From Calditrichia bacterium (GTDB lineage: Bacteria > Calditrichota > Calditrichia > RBG-13-44-9 > J075): a stretch of 64,000 nucleotides of DNA. The stretch spans positions 186,001 through 250,000 of the forward strand of contig JANQQU010000085.1 of assembly GCA_028284905.1 (NCBI GenBank). Reading direction: 5' to 3'. Positions 17,016 through 25,461 of this stretch are shown one piece after another; position 1 is the stretch's first letter, and each line of letters opens with the position of its first letter. The translations under genes were made by a program, and so were the position numbers. A model generated the notes under the pieces. That model had not been told where the DNA came from, did not search any database, and was given only the letters and a program-made list of their open reading frames with translations.

Positions 17016-17483
17016 TTAGTTGGCGGTATTCGCACCTTCTTCGATCCAGGTAACAATTGCTTCAATCTCTGCATCGCTGATACAACTAATGCAATAGCTG
17101 TCCGGAGGCATGCGGGAGATCGTGCCGCCCCCGGTAACTACCGGCGTATAAAGCAAATCATCCAGGCGGCTTAAATCGGAACGGAAGGGAATCACCCAAA
17201 GCTCATTGTCCCCCTGAAAGTCCGGTGGGTTTGCTTCCAGATCCAGGCCACCATCACGGATAGCGGAGGAGTGGCATTGCCCTGGTGCAGCGCAGTCTTC
17301 CAGAAAAATTGGGCGAATATGAATGTTGTAGCTAAGGTCCTCTTCCGGAAATATATCCTGATCGGGTTCGGTGCCGCTGTCAGCTTCGCTGCAGGTAAGC
17401 GTAAAAAGGATAAATACGGCTAAAGCCGGGGCAAATATTTTTTTTAAAAATACTCTTTGTAGCATAATTTTAAATTTTTTCAT
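17016..17483 (-). CDS. Lipoprotein with cytochrome c-like domain (atypical haem motif)
   Basis: A 155-residue lipoprotein with an N-terminal hydrophobic segment and lipobox FTLTC near residue 31. After a short acidic linker, residues 50-150 resemble the planctomycete-type cytochrome c domains found in surface lipoproteins: 'I.PIF...C' , then CH, GGLDLE, and a C-terminal MPP-x(n)-I..WI.EGA. The haem-binding motif is spaced C-x5-C-H (DCAAPGQCHS) instead of C-x2-C-H; longer spacings occur in this family. The distal methionine could be the M in SRMPP. A role as a periplasmic electron carrier or as a non-haem relic is inference. Confidence 0.65.
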   Translation of the reverse strand: MKKFKIMLQRVFLKKIFAPALAVFILFTLTCSEADSGTEPDQDIFPEEDLSYNIHIRPIFLEDCAAPGQCHSSAIRDGGLDLEANPPDFQGDNELWVIPFRSDLSRLDDLLYTPVVTGGGTISRMPPDSYCISCISDAEIEAIVTWIEEGANTAN

Positions 17484-17578
17484 GGTTTATTTCTTTATTC
17501 ATCAAGTATTGAGCCGAAAAGTTTACTACATTTTACGGAATATATAAAGTATAATTTTAAAATAGGATAGATTTTCCA

Positions 17579-19102
17579 ATGACGGTAAATGGAAATCAGT
17601 TGCAGCGGCCGCCGAAGATTCTTGTCGTAGATGATGAAATGGCCGTACACCGCCTATTATCTGCCTATTTGCAGAAGAATGATTTTATTGTTGAGAATTG
17701 CCTGCATAGTCAGGATATCGTTTCTAGTGTGGAGTCTTTTCAGCCGGATCTGATTTTGCTTGATCTGATGATGCCGGAGCTGGATGGTATTTCCGCGACG
17801 AAACGGGTGCGTAATATGACCTTGAGTTCTTACCTGCCGATAATCATGCTAACAGCTAAAAAAGAAGTGCGCGATTTGGTTACCGCCATGGAAGCCGGTG
17901 CAGACGATTATATCACCAAACCTTTTGAGTTTGAAGAGTTAATGGCGCGTATCAAAAATATGCTTCGCCTGAAGTTGCTGCAGGATCAATTGGTGACGAA
18001 TTCCTTTGAATTGAACGAGGCAAATCAGCAGATTAGTCGCTTGAACCATGTGTTGGTGCAAACCAATAAACAGTTGCAAAACAAATTGTATGATTTCCAT
18101 AATCTTTTTGAAGTGTGTTATCGGGTAATGAGCCAAATGGAATTGCACAGCCTGATAAAACAAGCATTGATTAATATTCTCGGCATCTTTGCTACGAAAA
18201 GCACGATGATGATGCTGGTCAGCAAAGATGACAATAACAGTTTCGAGATTGTCGATGCAAAAGGATTTCAGAACAGCAATGTTTGGAATTTTAACCTTAC
18301 CCGGCACGACCGGCTGGTGCATTATCTGGAGCTGATCAAAAAAGCCTTTCGCATTTCTGATATCTCTCCGGAGTTTGATGACCTGGTGCCGCAGTTAAAG
18401 GAAATAGACGTTGAAGTGGTCTGCCCGTTGTTTCAGGACGATGATATTATTGGTATCCTTTGCCTGGGGCCCAACTATAAAGATGAAGAATATAAAGAAG
18501 ATAACCTGGAAGCATTGGAGCTGCTGGGAAATATGCTTTCCGTAGCGGTTAAAAATGCCGGTAGATACGAACGAATTAAGGCCTTGTCCTATACCGATGG
18601 TATGACCGGCCTGCATAACTATCGCTTCTTTCGTTTACGCCTTAAGGAAGAAATGTCCCGTACTCGCAGGGATGAATCTCTGATTTCTCTGTTGATAATA
18701 GATGTCGATCATTTTAAAAATTACAACGATACGCTTGGGCATCCTGCCGGGGATGAAGTTTTGCGGCAAGTAAGTTTGATCTTGCAAAAGTCCGTCCGTG
18801 ATAACGATATTGTAGCTCGTTATGGTGGCGAAGAGTTTGCCGTAATTTTGCCCGGGGCGGATAAAGAAGGTGCGCTGACGCTGGCGGAGCGTATCCGCGA
18901 AAAAGTTGCGACGTATGGTTTCGAGCAGGAAGAAATTCAACCAGAAGGGAATCTGACCGTCAGCATTGGTACTGCCACCAGTCCGGACGATGCAGTTACT
19001 GAAGAAGATTTGATCGTTCGGGCAGATAAAGCATTATATCATGCGAAAAATACCGGGCGCAACCGCGTAGTGGATGCACAAACTATTCTGGGGAATGAAT
19101 GA
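17579..19102 (+). CDS. Response regulator with REC, GAF and GGDEF (diguanylate cyclase) domains
   Basis: Residues 14-130 are a receiver domain: the acidic pair is in VVDDE, the phospho-acceptor D is in LLDLMMPELDG near residue 62, the T is in LTAKK, and the K is in TKPF. Residues 135-180 form a coiled coil, 185-325 a GAF-like domain, and 335-500 a GGDEF domain with active-site GGEEF. Five residues before GGEEF, RDND fits the RxxD inhibitory site, so product feedback is likely. It makes cyclic di-GMP from two GTP. No histidine kinase lies nearby. It overlaps bshA by 4 nt, an unexpected coupling of c-di-GMP signalling with bacillithiol synthesis. Confidence 0.93.
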   Translation: MTVNGNQLQRPPKILVVDDEMAVHRLLSAYLQKNDFIVENCLHSQDIVSSVESFQPDLILLDLMMPELDGISATKRVRNMTLSSYLPIIMLTAKKEVRDLVTAMEAGADDYITKPFEFEELMARIKNMLRLKLLQDQLVTNSFELNEANQQISRLNHVLVQTNKQLQNKLYDFHNLFEVCYRVMSQMELHSLIKQALINILGIFATKSTMMMLVSKDDNNSFEIVDAKGFQNSNVWNFNLTRHDRLVHYLELIKKAFRISDISPEFDDLVPQLKEIDVEVVCPLFQDDDIIGILCLGPNYKDEEYKEDNLEALELLGNMLSVAVKNAGRYERIKALSYTDGMTGLHNYRFFRLRLKEEMSRTRRDESLISLLIIDVDHFKNYNDTLGHPAGDEVLRQVSLILQKSVRDNDIVARYGGEEFAVILPGADKEGALTLAERIREKVATYGFEQEEIQPEGNLTVSIGTATSPDDAVTEEDLIVRADKALYHAKNTGRNRVVDAQTILGNE

Positions 19103-20223
19103 AAATCGGTATTTCCTGCTATCCAACCTATGGTGGTAGTGGTACGGTAGCGACGGAGTTAGGGAAAAATCTGGCGGAATTGGGTTATGAAATTCATTTT
19201 ATTTCATATGCCTTGCCGTATCGTTTAAGCGGATATTACAGCAACATATTTTTCCATGAAGTAAAAGTGCCGGAATATCCACTATTTGAATATCCCCCTT
19301 ACGCATTGGCCCTGGCGACAAAAATGGCAGACATTGCCATTAATGAAAAACTGGACCTCATCCATGTCCATTATGCCATTCCGCATGCACTTTCCGGGGT
19401 TATGGCCCGGGAAATGTTGCGTGGTAAATATCCTTTGAAAATTATTACAACTCTCCATGGCACCGATATTACGCTTGTCGGTGCAGATCCTTCCTTTATG
19501 GGGATAACCCAATACAGCATCAACGAGAGCGATGCGGTTACCACTGTCTCGCAGTTTTTGAAGAATGAAACCCTGCGAATTTTTCAACCGACGGTACCAA
19601 TTGATGTGATTTACAATTTTATCAAGGAGCCACCGGGGAATTTATCCGATTGCAAGATGCTGCGAAATCGCATTGCCCCTAATGGCGAACCGATTTTACT
19701 GCACTTGTCTAACTTCCGACCGGTAAAACGCATGCTGGATACAATAGATATCCTGGAGCGGGTATTGCGGGAAATGCCGGCAAAGTTGGTGTTAATCGGA
19801 GACGGACCCGATCGTAGCAATGCTGAGAAAAAAGCCCGGGATCTTGGTATTGAAAACCATGTGGTTTTTCTTGGCAAGCAAGAAGACGTGTATGCACTGC
19901 TAAACCTGGGCGATATTTTCCTGATGCCCAGCCAGACCGAAAGCTTCGGGTTGGCCGCTCTGGAAGCGATGTGTTGCGGCCTGCCTTGTATTACCAGTAA
20001 TACCGGCGGCTTGCCCGAATTGAATCTGCATGGGGAGACCGGATTCACCGCGCCAGTTGGCGATGTGGATAAGATGAGTGAATATGCACTGAGAATATTG
20101 AAAGATCCGATGCTGAAAAACAAACTCGCTGAAAATGCCCGGAAAATTGCCCTGACGAAATTTCAGGCAGCGTCAATTATCCCTCAATATGTGGGTTTAT
20201 ACGAAAAAGTACTCTCTCAATAG
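19099..20223 (+). CDS. bshA: N-acetyl-alpha-D-glucosaminyl L-malate synthase (bacillithiol biosynthesis)
   Basis: A GT4-family glycosyltransferase of 374 residues with the BshA-specific N-terminus (MKIGISCYPTYGGSGTVATELG), HVHYAIPHALSG, TLHGTDITLVG, the nucleotide-binding LHLSNFRPVKR, and the donor-site TESFGLAALEAMCCGLP. It joins N-acetylglucosamine from UDP-GlcNAc to L-malate, the first step to bacillithiol, the low-molecular-weight thiol of Firmicutes, Bacteroidota and relatives. bshB and bshC are not in this window. It is translationally coupled to the upstream diguanylate cyclase and followed 42 nt later by the formiminotransferase-like gene. Confidence 0.94.
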   Translation: MKIGISCYPTYGGSGTVATELGKNLAELGYEIHFISYALPYRLSGYYSNIFFHEVKVPEYPLFEYPPYALALATKMADIAINEKLDLIHVHYAIPHALSGVMAREMLRGKYPLKIITTLHGTDITLVGADPSFMGITQYSINESDAVTTVSQFLKNETLRIFQPTVPIDVIYNFIKEPPGNLSDCKMLRNRIAPNGEPILLHLSNFRPVKRMLDTIDILERVLREMPAKLVLIGDGPDRSNAEKKARDLGIENHVVFLGKQEDVYALLNLGDIFLMPSQTESFGLAALEAMCCGLPCITSNTGGLPELNLHGETGFTAPVGDVDKMSEYALRILKDPMLKNKLAENARKIALTKFQAASIIPQYVGLYEKVLSQ

Positions 20224-20265
20224 AAATTCAATTTAAATTGTAGTAATAATGATACGGTATTTCGA

Positions 20266-21294
20266 ATGAGTGCCATTCAAAACCAGCTAGATACTATTTT
20301 AGCTTCTGCGTATGTTGCCGGCGGCAGCGATCCCCAGAAAATAGATTCACTGGCCAGAATGCTTGGAGAAAGTGAAGGTATTACCCTGATCAGTGTGGAC
20401 CCGAACGGCCATTACGATCATACTAATTTGATCTATGGAGGATCATCTTCTGATGTGTTGGATGCGACCTTGAATCTGGCAAATAATGCCCGTGAAAATA
20501 TCCGCCTGGAAGATTATAAAGAAAACAAGTTCCTTTATGGGGTTTTAGATCAGATTTCCTTTTTGCCACTTCACTCAGATCTTTTACCGACCTGCGCAGC
20601 ATTGGCAAGGCGGCTGGGAAAGACCCTTGCAGAACGAATGGAAATTCCGGTATTCCTTTTCTCTGAGGCCAGTGAAAAAGATAAGGCGCTTTCTGTGCAG
20701 CATTTCCGCCAGCTAAGCCATCAGGATTTCCCGGCATCATTTGAAGACCCGCAGTGGCAGCCGGATTATCCGGTAACAACCTATCATCCGTCGCTGGGAA
20801 GCTGCATGATCGGGGCGAGATTATATCATATCAACGTCGCGATATACTTTGCCAACGTCGATATGGAAGGCTTGCTGGATTTGACCAATATGGAAAATTA
20901 TGTTGCTGATCTGGATGATTATATGCAGGAAATCAGCAAGAAGATTGTCGCCGTCGTAGAAGATTTGCCCGGGAATAAAGGGGCGAGAATTATTTGTAAT
21001 ATTCCCAATTATACCGAAGCACCCCTGGGAGATGTTTTGAATCTGTTCCGGCAGATTAGTCAGCAGCAGGGCATCCATTTGCATGGTTGTGAAATTCTCG
21101 GTTATTTACCAATTGAAGCCCTGGTAAAATCCGGCCAGAGTATCCCTTCAACAGTCTTTTTTGATGCGGTAGAAGAGGACCTGAAATACATTACTTTGGC
21201 GATTCAAACCCTGCAATTAAACAGCATTGTTCCCTTTGATTTAAACCGCCAGGTACTAGATTATCATTTTGAAATTGATTTGGATCATACTTAA
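20266..21294 (+). CDS. Divergent glutamate formiminotransferase-fold protein, probably without the usual catalytic residues
   Basis: A 342-residue protein whose whole length follows the two-part FTCD N-domain: EGITLISVDPNGHYDHTNLIYGG near residues 35-58 matches 'V.LLD.D.D.DHNRSVFTLVG'; ARENIRLEDYKENKFLYGVLDQISFLPL near 79-106 matches 'A...IDL..H.G.HPR.GA.D..PFIP'; SCMIGARLYHINVAIYF near 180 matches the C-subdomain strand; and CNIPNYTEAPLGDVLNLF near 247 matches 'MNLTN....PLH.VFE.V'. The histidine-rich HxGxHPR signature, including the catalytic His, is replaced by YKENKFLYG. Activity in histidine breakdown is therefore unlikely; a folate-binding, structural or new catalytic role is open. It probably shares an operon with bshA. 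Confidence 0.65.
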   Translation: MSAIQNQLDTILASAYVAGGSDPQKIDSLARMLGESEGITLISVDPNGHYDHTNLIYGGSSSDVLDATLNLANNARENIRLEDYKENKFLYGVLDQISFLPLHSDLLPTCAALARRLGKTLAERMEIPVFLFSEASEKDKALSVQHFRQLSHQDFPASFEDPQWQPDYPVTTYHPSLGSCMIGARLYHINVAIYFANVDMEGLLDLTNMENYVADLDDYMQEISKKIVAVVEDLPGNKGARIICNIPNYTEAPLGDVLNLFRQISQQQGIHLHGCEILGYLPIEALVKSGQSIPSTVFFDAVEEDLKYITLAIQTLQLNSIVPFDLNRQVLDYHFEIDLDHT

Positions 21295-21481
21295 TTTTCA
21301 AGTATGTTATTAATTGAGAATAACTTATATTTTAGGATGTAAGCCACAGTCAGTATGCGAGTAAAATGAACATTTTTGATGCTTCCGGATTACAATACAT
21401 ACTGAGTAGTATCTGATCGTAATAAGAGCATTATGTGGAATATCATTGATCTGGTATTCCGGGAAATTTTCAGAGGTTGAA

Positions 21482-22030
21482 ATGATCGAAGCAAAAATAA
21501 ATGGTATTTTTCTGACTCAATCGCAAACGAGTGGCGTTATTCTGAAAGAGCTCAATGGTGAGCGAACATTACCTATCTTAATCGGAGATTATGAAGCCCA
21601 ATCGATAGCACTTGGGTTAGAAAATATTGTCCCTCCACGTCCAATTACCCATGATTTATTACTGAACATGCTGGATACTCTGGAAGCGAGAATCGAGCGA
21701 ATCATCATTACAGATTTAAAGGATAATACTTACTACGCAATCATACAGGTGCGCAGTAATTCCAAGCTGCATGATGTTGATGCCCGACCGAGCGACGCCA
21801 TTGCCCTGGCTGTCCGGAAAAACATCCAGATCTTCATTGAAGAAGACGTGATGCAGAAGGGGGCTTATAATTCCGAAGAACTGCCGGATATGGAAAATCG
21901 TCAAATCGACACTCAGCAGGACCAGCTGGAGCGCTTGAAAAAGGAACTGCAGGAAGCTGTCGATAATGAAGAATACGAAAAAGCCGCGCAGATTCGAGAT
22001 AACATCAAGAAAATAGAATCCCGCCAGTAA
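21482..22030 (+). CDS. Bifunctional nuclease (DUF151) family protein with UVR motif
   Basis: A 182-residue protein: residues 1-130 are the DUF151/BFN domain (LPILIGDYEAQSIALGLENI, RPITHDLL, DARPSDAIALAVR) and residues 145-182 are a UvrB/UvrC-interaction (UVR) motif (LKKELQEAVDNEEYEKAAQIRDNIKKIE). I use the ATG at 21482 with GAGG 6 nt upstream; the frame extends 12 codons further without a signal. Some DUF151 proteins have been reported to cut DNA and RNA; the UVR motif suggests binding to a partner in DNA repair or a Clp-type complex. The fusion is common in this part of the tree. Confidence 0.88.
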   Translation: MIEAKINGIFLTQSQTSGVILKELNGERTLPILIGDYEAQSIALGLENIVPPRPITHDLLLNMLDTLEARIERIIITDLKDNTYYAIIQVRSNSKLHDVDARPSDAIALAVRKNIQIFIEEDVMQKGAYNSEELPDMENRQIDTQQDQLERLKKELQEAVDNEEYEKAAQIRDNIKKIESRQ

Positions 22031-22070
22031 TTTACAGGACAATAAAAGGATTAAATCAAAAGGAACAGGA

Positions 22071-22976
22071 ATGTCACAACCTAGCCTGCGTGTTAAAATA
22101 TACGGTTCGCGCGGGAGCTACTCTCCAACTAATGGAAATCCTACGTCTATTGGGGTTAATACTACGTGTTTTCGTGTAGATATTGGTAATAACATTCTGG
22201 TTATCGATGCCGGCTCGGGAATTATCAATTGCGGGCAGGATATTGTTAAGCAGATGTTTGCGGAACGCTCGGAGGAAAGCGTTTGGAAAACACATCTTTT
22301 CTTTACCCATATGCACATAGACCATTTGGTTGGTTTCCCTTATTACGCGATGCTCTACATGCCGAAATCGCATATCCATTTTGTAGCACCGACGATTTTG
22401 GATTATAAACTGGAAAACGTATTAAAGAATTTTATGCATCCTCCTTACTTCCCCGTATCGATGGATGACCTCCCTTTTAAAAGAGATTTTCACGATATAG
22501 CGGAAAATCTAGCAGTTTATTTTTTTGAAGACAGCTTTCAAATCAGGTCTACTCTGGAAAATCAACCGGATGGATGGATCGGCAAGATTACCACTATGCG
22601 CACTTATATGCATCCGAAAGGCGGCGCTTACTTTTATCGCATTGAAAACCGGGAAGGAAATGCCGTTGTTATCGCATCGGACACCGAAGGATTTGTCGGA
22701 GGCGATCAACGCTTGATAAAGTTTGCCGAGAACGCCGATGTGCTTATGCATGATGCCCAATATGCACCGGAAGATTATGGTAAATCCCAGGGGTTTGGCC
22801 ATAGCACTTATGAGATGGCTTGTGATATTGCCAAACGTGCAAACGTGCAGAAGCTGTTATTGATTCATCATGATCCAACATACAGCGACGAAAAGCTTCG
22901 TGATATTGAAAGACGCGCTCGGGAATTATTCCCGGAAACACAACTTGCACATGAGCTAATGGAGTTTGTTTTTTAA
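22071..22976 (+). CDS. MBL-fold metallo-hydrolase
   Basis: A 301-residue metallo-beta-lactamase-fold protein close to the RNase Z/PhnP/phosphodiesterase branch. Metal ligands are visible: THMHIDHL near residue 80 (HxHxDH), then the D of IASDTEGF near 203, the H of MHDAQY near 224, and IHHDPTY near 264. The N-terminus KIYGSRGSYSPTN and NTTCFRVDIGNNILVIDAGSG is typical of stand-alone hydrolases with phosphodiester substrates. No signal peptide is present, so it is cytoplasmic. AGGAA is 6 nt before the ATG. A terminator-like hairpin follows. The substrate cannot be told. Confidence 0.88.
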   Translation: MSQPSLRVKIYGSRGSYSPTNGNPTSIGVNTTCFRVDIGNNILVIDAGSGIINCGQDIVKQMFAERSEESVWKTHLFFTHMHIDHLVGFPYYAMLYMPKSHIHFVAPTILDYKLENVLKNFMHPPYFPVSMDDLPFKRDFHDIAENLAVYFFEDSFQIRSTLENQPDGWIGKITTMRTYMHPKGGAYFYRIENREGNAVVIASDTEGFVGGDQRLIKFAENADVLMHDAQYAPEDYGKSQGFGHSTYEMACDIAKRANVQKLLLIHHDPTYSDEKLRDIERRARELFPETQLAHELMEFVF

Positions 22977-23006
22977 TATAATTCACGTAACTTAATGCCG
23001 AATTCT

Positions 23007-23041
23007 GAGCCACGACAATTTTTTGCCGTGGCTATATTTTT
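23007..23041 (+). terminator. Intrinsic terminator after the MBL hydrolase gene
   Basis: Stem AGCCACG (23008-23014) with CGTGGCT (23027-23033), a 12-nt loop rich in T, then ATATTTTT. It lies between the MBL gene and pyk and supports the GTG start of pyk downstream of it at 23067. Confidence 0.7.
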
Positions 23042-23066
23042 AAGCCAGGATTGGAGGCATTTTAAA

Positions 23067-24491
23067 GTGAGTAAACGTTTCAAGCGAACCAAGATAGTCG
23101 CAACACTGGGACCTAAAACCAGTACACCGGAAATGATCGAGAAATTGATTCTCTCCGGGGTGAATGCATTCCGCCTTAACTTTTCCCATGGCACTCATGA
23201 CACTCATGCCCAATTAATCAGCTGGATTAAAGAGATTCGCCAACGATTAAAATTACCCGTCGCTATCCTGCAGGATCTTAGTGGCCCCAAAATTAGAGTT
23301 GGAGAGATCAAGGGCGCACTGGATTTACAGCGGGGAGATACGCTGATTCTCGATACCGCTATTTCCAAAAATAAAGGCAATGCCGTGCCAATGACCTATA
23401 AAGGGTTTGCGGAAGATGTGGAAATCGGACATCATCTTTGGTTGGCGGATGGCACTATGGAAGTGAAAATCACCGATGTGAAAGGGACCCAGGTGATTTG
23501 CCAGGTTATTACCGGAGGAAAGCTGACTTCTAAAAAGGGCGTAAACTATTCTGATGGTAGCTTTACCCTGCCATCGGTGACCGAGAAAGATAAAAAAGAT
23601 TTAGTGTTCGGCCTGGAAAATGATGTCGATTATGTCGCCCTCTCATTTATTACAAAGGCGGAAGATATTGAGGTGGCCCGCGATATTTGCCGGAAAATGG
23701 GCAAAGAGACTAAGCTGATCGCAAAAATTGAAAAGCATGAAGCGATCAATAACTTCTATGAGATTTTACAAAATGCCGATGGCATTATGGTTGCTCGTGG
23801 GGATCTCGGGGTGGAGATTCCCCTGGAAAAAGTGCCGCTCGTTCAAAAGAAAATTATTCGCCTGGCGAACCTGGCCGGAAAGCCGGTAATTACTGCTACC
23901 CAGATGTTACTCTCTATGGTCGACTCACCGCGTCCTACCCGTGCAGAAACAACTGATATTACCAATGCCATTCTCGACGGCACGGATGCAATTATGCTCT
24001 CTGATGAAACCGCGATGGGAAATTTCCCGGAGAAAGCCGTGGAAACCATGCGAAAGATATCGCTGGAGACGGAGAAGAACTATCCCTATTACAATCCGAT
24101 GATCCGGGAAAGCGACATTGCAGAATTGAACATCGCCAAGGCTATTTCCATAAGTGTTACCGCACTTTCCCGAAATCTGGAAGCAAAAACGATTCTTTGC
24201 CCGACAAGTAGTGGATTTACGGCCCGATTGATCAGCCGTTTTCGGCCGAAATCTTACATCCTTGCCTTTACTACTTCCTGGAAAGCATACTATGAAATGG
24301 CATTACTCTGGAATGTTTTTCCCCGTTTCATGAAAGAAGAAACCAATATGGAAATTTTACTTAAAAACGCTATAGAGTTTGCTAAAAAGGAAGACTTGCT
24401 GAATAAAAAAGACCGCTATGTAATAACTGCCAGTTTCCCTTTTGGCAAAAGTGGTTCTACGGATTTAATCAAAGCCGGAGAAGTTGAGTGA
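23067..24491 (+). CDS. pyk: Pyruvate kinase
   Basis: Converts phosphoenolpyruvate and ADP to pyruvate and ATP, the last step of glycolysis. The protein has KRTKIVATLGP at the start, FRLNFSHG, LQDLSGPKIRVG, the metal-site MVARGDLGVEIPLE and VITATQMLLSM, and a full C-terminal regulatory domain, 474 residues in all. The frame runs back to an ATG at 22995, but that lies inside the preceding terminator hairpin. GGAGG at 23053-23057 points to the GTG at 23067, which also gives the normal N-terminus. Confidence 0.96.
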   Translation: MSKRFKRTKIVATLGPKTSTPEMIEKLILSGVNAFRLNFSHGTHDTHAQLISWIKEIRQRLKLPVAILQDLSGPKIRVGEIKGALDLQRGDTLILDTAISKNKGNAVPMTYKGFAEDVEIGHHLWLADGTMEVKITDVKGTQVICQVITGGKLTSKKGVNYSDGSFTLPSVTEKDKKDLVFGLENDVDYVALSFITKAEDIEVARDICRKMGKETKLIAKIEKHEAINNFYEILQNADGIMVARGDLGVEIPLEKVPLVQKKIIRLANLAGKPVITATQMLLSMVDSPRPTRAETTDITNAILDGTDAIMLSDETAMGNFPEKAVETMRKISLETEKNYPYYNPMIRESDIAELNIAKAISISVTALSRNLEAKTILCPTSSGFTARLISRFRPKSYILAFTTSWKAYYEMALLWNVFPRFMKEETNMEILLKNAIEFAKKEDLLNKKDRYVITASFPFGKSGSTDLIKAGEVE

Positions 24492-24595
24492 TATAACACC
24501 GGCTAAGGAATAGAGACTAATTAGCAGAAATCGATCTTTGAAATCGGTATTAGGGCGACAGTTTTTGCAATCTTGTTAGATACATTGCATTCCAA

Positions 24596-24624
24596 TTGAC
24601 AATTTTATCGTTTCTTTATTTGAT
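24596..24624 (+). promoter_or_regulatory. Candidate promoter of the secreted-protein gene at 24662
   Basis: A perfect TTGACA at 24596-24601 is followed after 17 nt by TTTGAT. The -10 element is only partial. It sits 38 nt before the chosen ATG. Confidence 0.35.
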
Positions 24625-24661
24625 TGCAGCAAATTGTCTAAAGCTAAAGAAGGAAACTCGT

Positions 24662-25429
24662 ATGCGTAAATTGTGTCGATTATTTTTGTTCTTTTTTCTG
24701 CTAATACCGATGGCCCTTTTTTCCCAGCCTTTCTCTTTTGATAGCGATACCTTGACTTACAGTAACGCCCCGGGATATTTTTTTGCTATCCCTGTACCGA
24801 TTATCAACGATTCCCCGGACTCCTTGCATCTCCGGGTGAAAAGAGTTATGAACGATCTGCCCGGCGAAAATTGGGCGTCATCCATGTGTAATGGCATCGT
24901 CTGCTACGCGCCATTTGTAGATGAATTTACGGTGCCGGACACCAGTTTTCTGGACATTCCTCCATTAGCCCCCGGAGACTCGGTGGATTTTATTCTCGAT
25001 GTTATCTCCGATTTGAATGATCCCGGAACAGCTTCCGTTACGATTCGGGTCGAGCTCTGGGATGATCCTGCTGTTGCCCGGGAATTGACATTTGTTACCA
25101 CTACTGTTTCTACAGGGCTGGACGATCGGGATGAAGTAACGGCAAATGATTTTCAACTCCATGCAAATTATCCCAACCCTTTCAATCCCGAAACAAAAAT
25201 TCCCTTTTCAATCGGTGGTAATAAAACCGTCGATGTACAATTGAATGTCTATAATATGCTTGGCCAGCAGGTCGCTTCGTTATTAAATGACCGACTGGCA
25301 CCGGGGAATTATGAAGTAAACTGGAATGCCCAAAACAGCCTGGGTGCAGAAATGCCGTCCGGTATATATCTCTACGAATTACAGGCGGGCAATTATCAAT
25401 TACACCGTAAAATGATCCTTCTGCGTTAA
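24662..25429 (+). CDS. Secreted protein with C-terminal type IX-like sorting domain
   Basis: A 255-residue exported protein. The signal peptide is MRKLCRLFLFFFLLIPMALFSQ, followed by a beta-rich domain of about 130 residues that I do not recognise. The last 80 residues are the sorting tail: LHANYPNPFNPETKIPFSI, YNMLGQQVASL, and PSGIYLYELQAG...KMILLR. Such tails direct export through the type IX system or a similar one and are then removed. AAGGA lies 7 nt before the ATG at 24662; an upstream in-frame start at 24596 would add a non-signal extension. It probably leads the following lipoprotein-TlpA-barrel operon. Confidence 0.85.
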   Translation: MRKLCRLFLFFFLLIPMALFSQPFSFDSDTLTYSNAPGYFFAIPVPIINDSPDSLHLRVKRVMNDLPGENWASSMCNGIVCYAPFVDEFTVPDTSFLDIPPLAPGDSVDFILDVISDLNDPGTASVTIRVELWDDPAVARELTFVTTTVSTGLDDRDEVTANDFQLHANYPNPFNPETKIPFSIGGNKTVDVQLNVYNMLGQQVASLLNDRLAPGNYEVNWNAQNSLGAEMPSGIYLYELQAGNYQLHRKMILLR

Positions 25430-25461
25430 CCGGTAAAAGAGAAAGATAGTTGACGATAAAG

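Noticed and set aside
20266-21294. Calling this gene a working glutamate formiminotransferase
   Set aside because: The HxGxHPR motif with the catalytic His is missing.
22995-23066. A 24-residue N-terminal extension of pyruvate kinase
   Set aside because: It would start inside a terminator hairpin, while GGAGG and the family N-terminus point to GTG at 23067.
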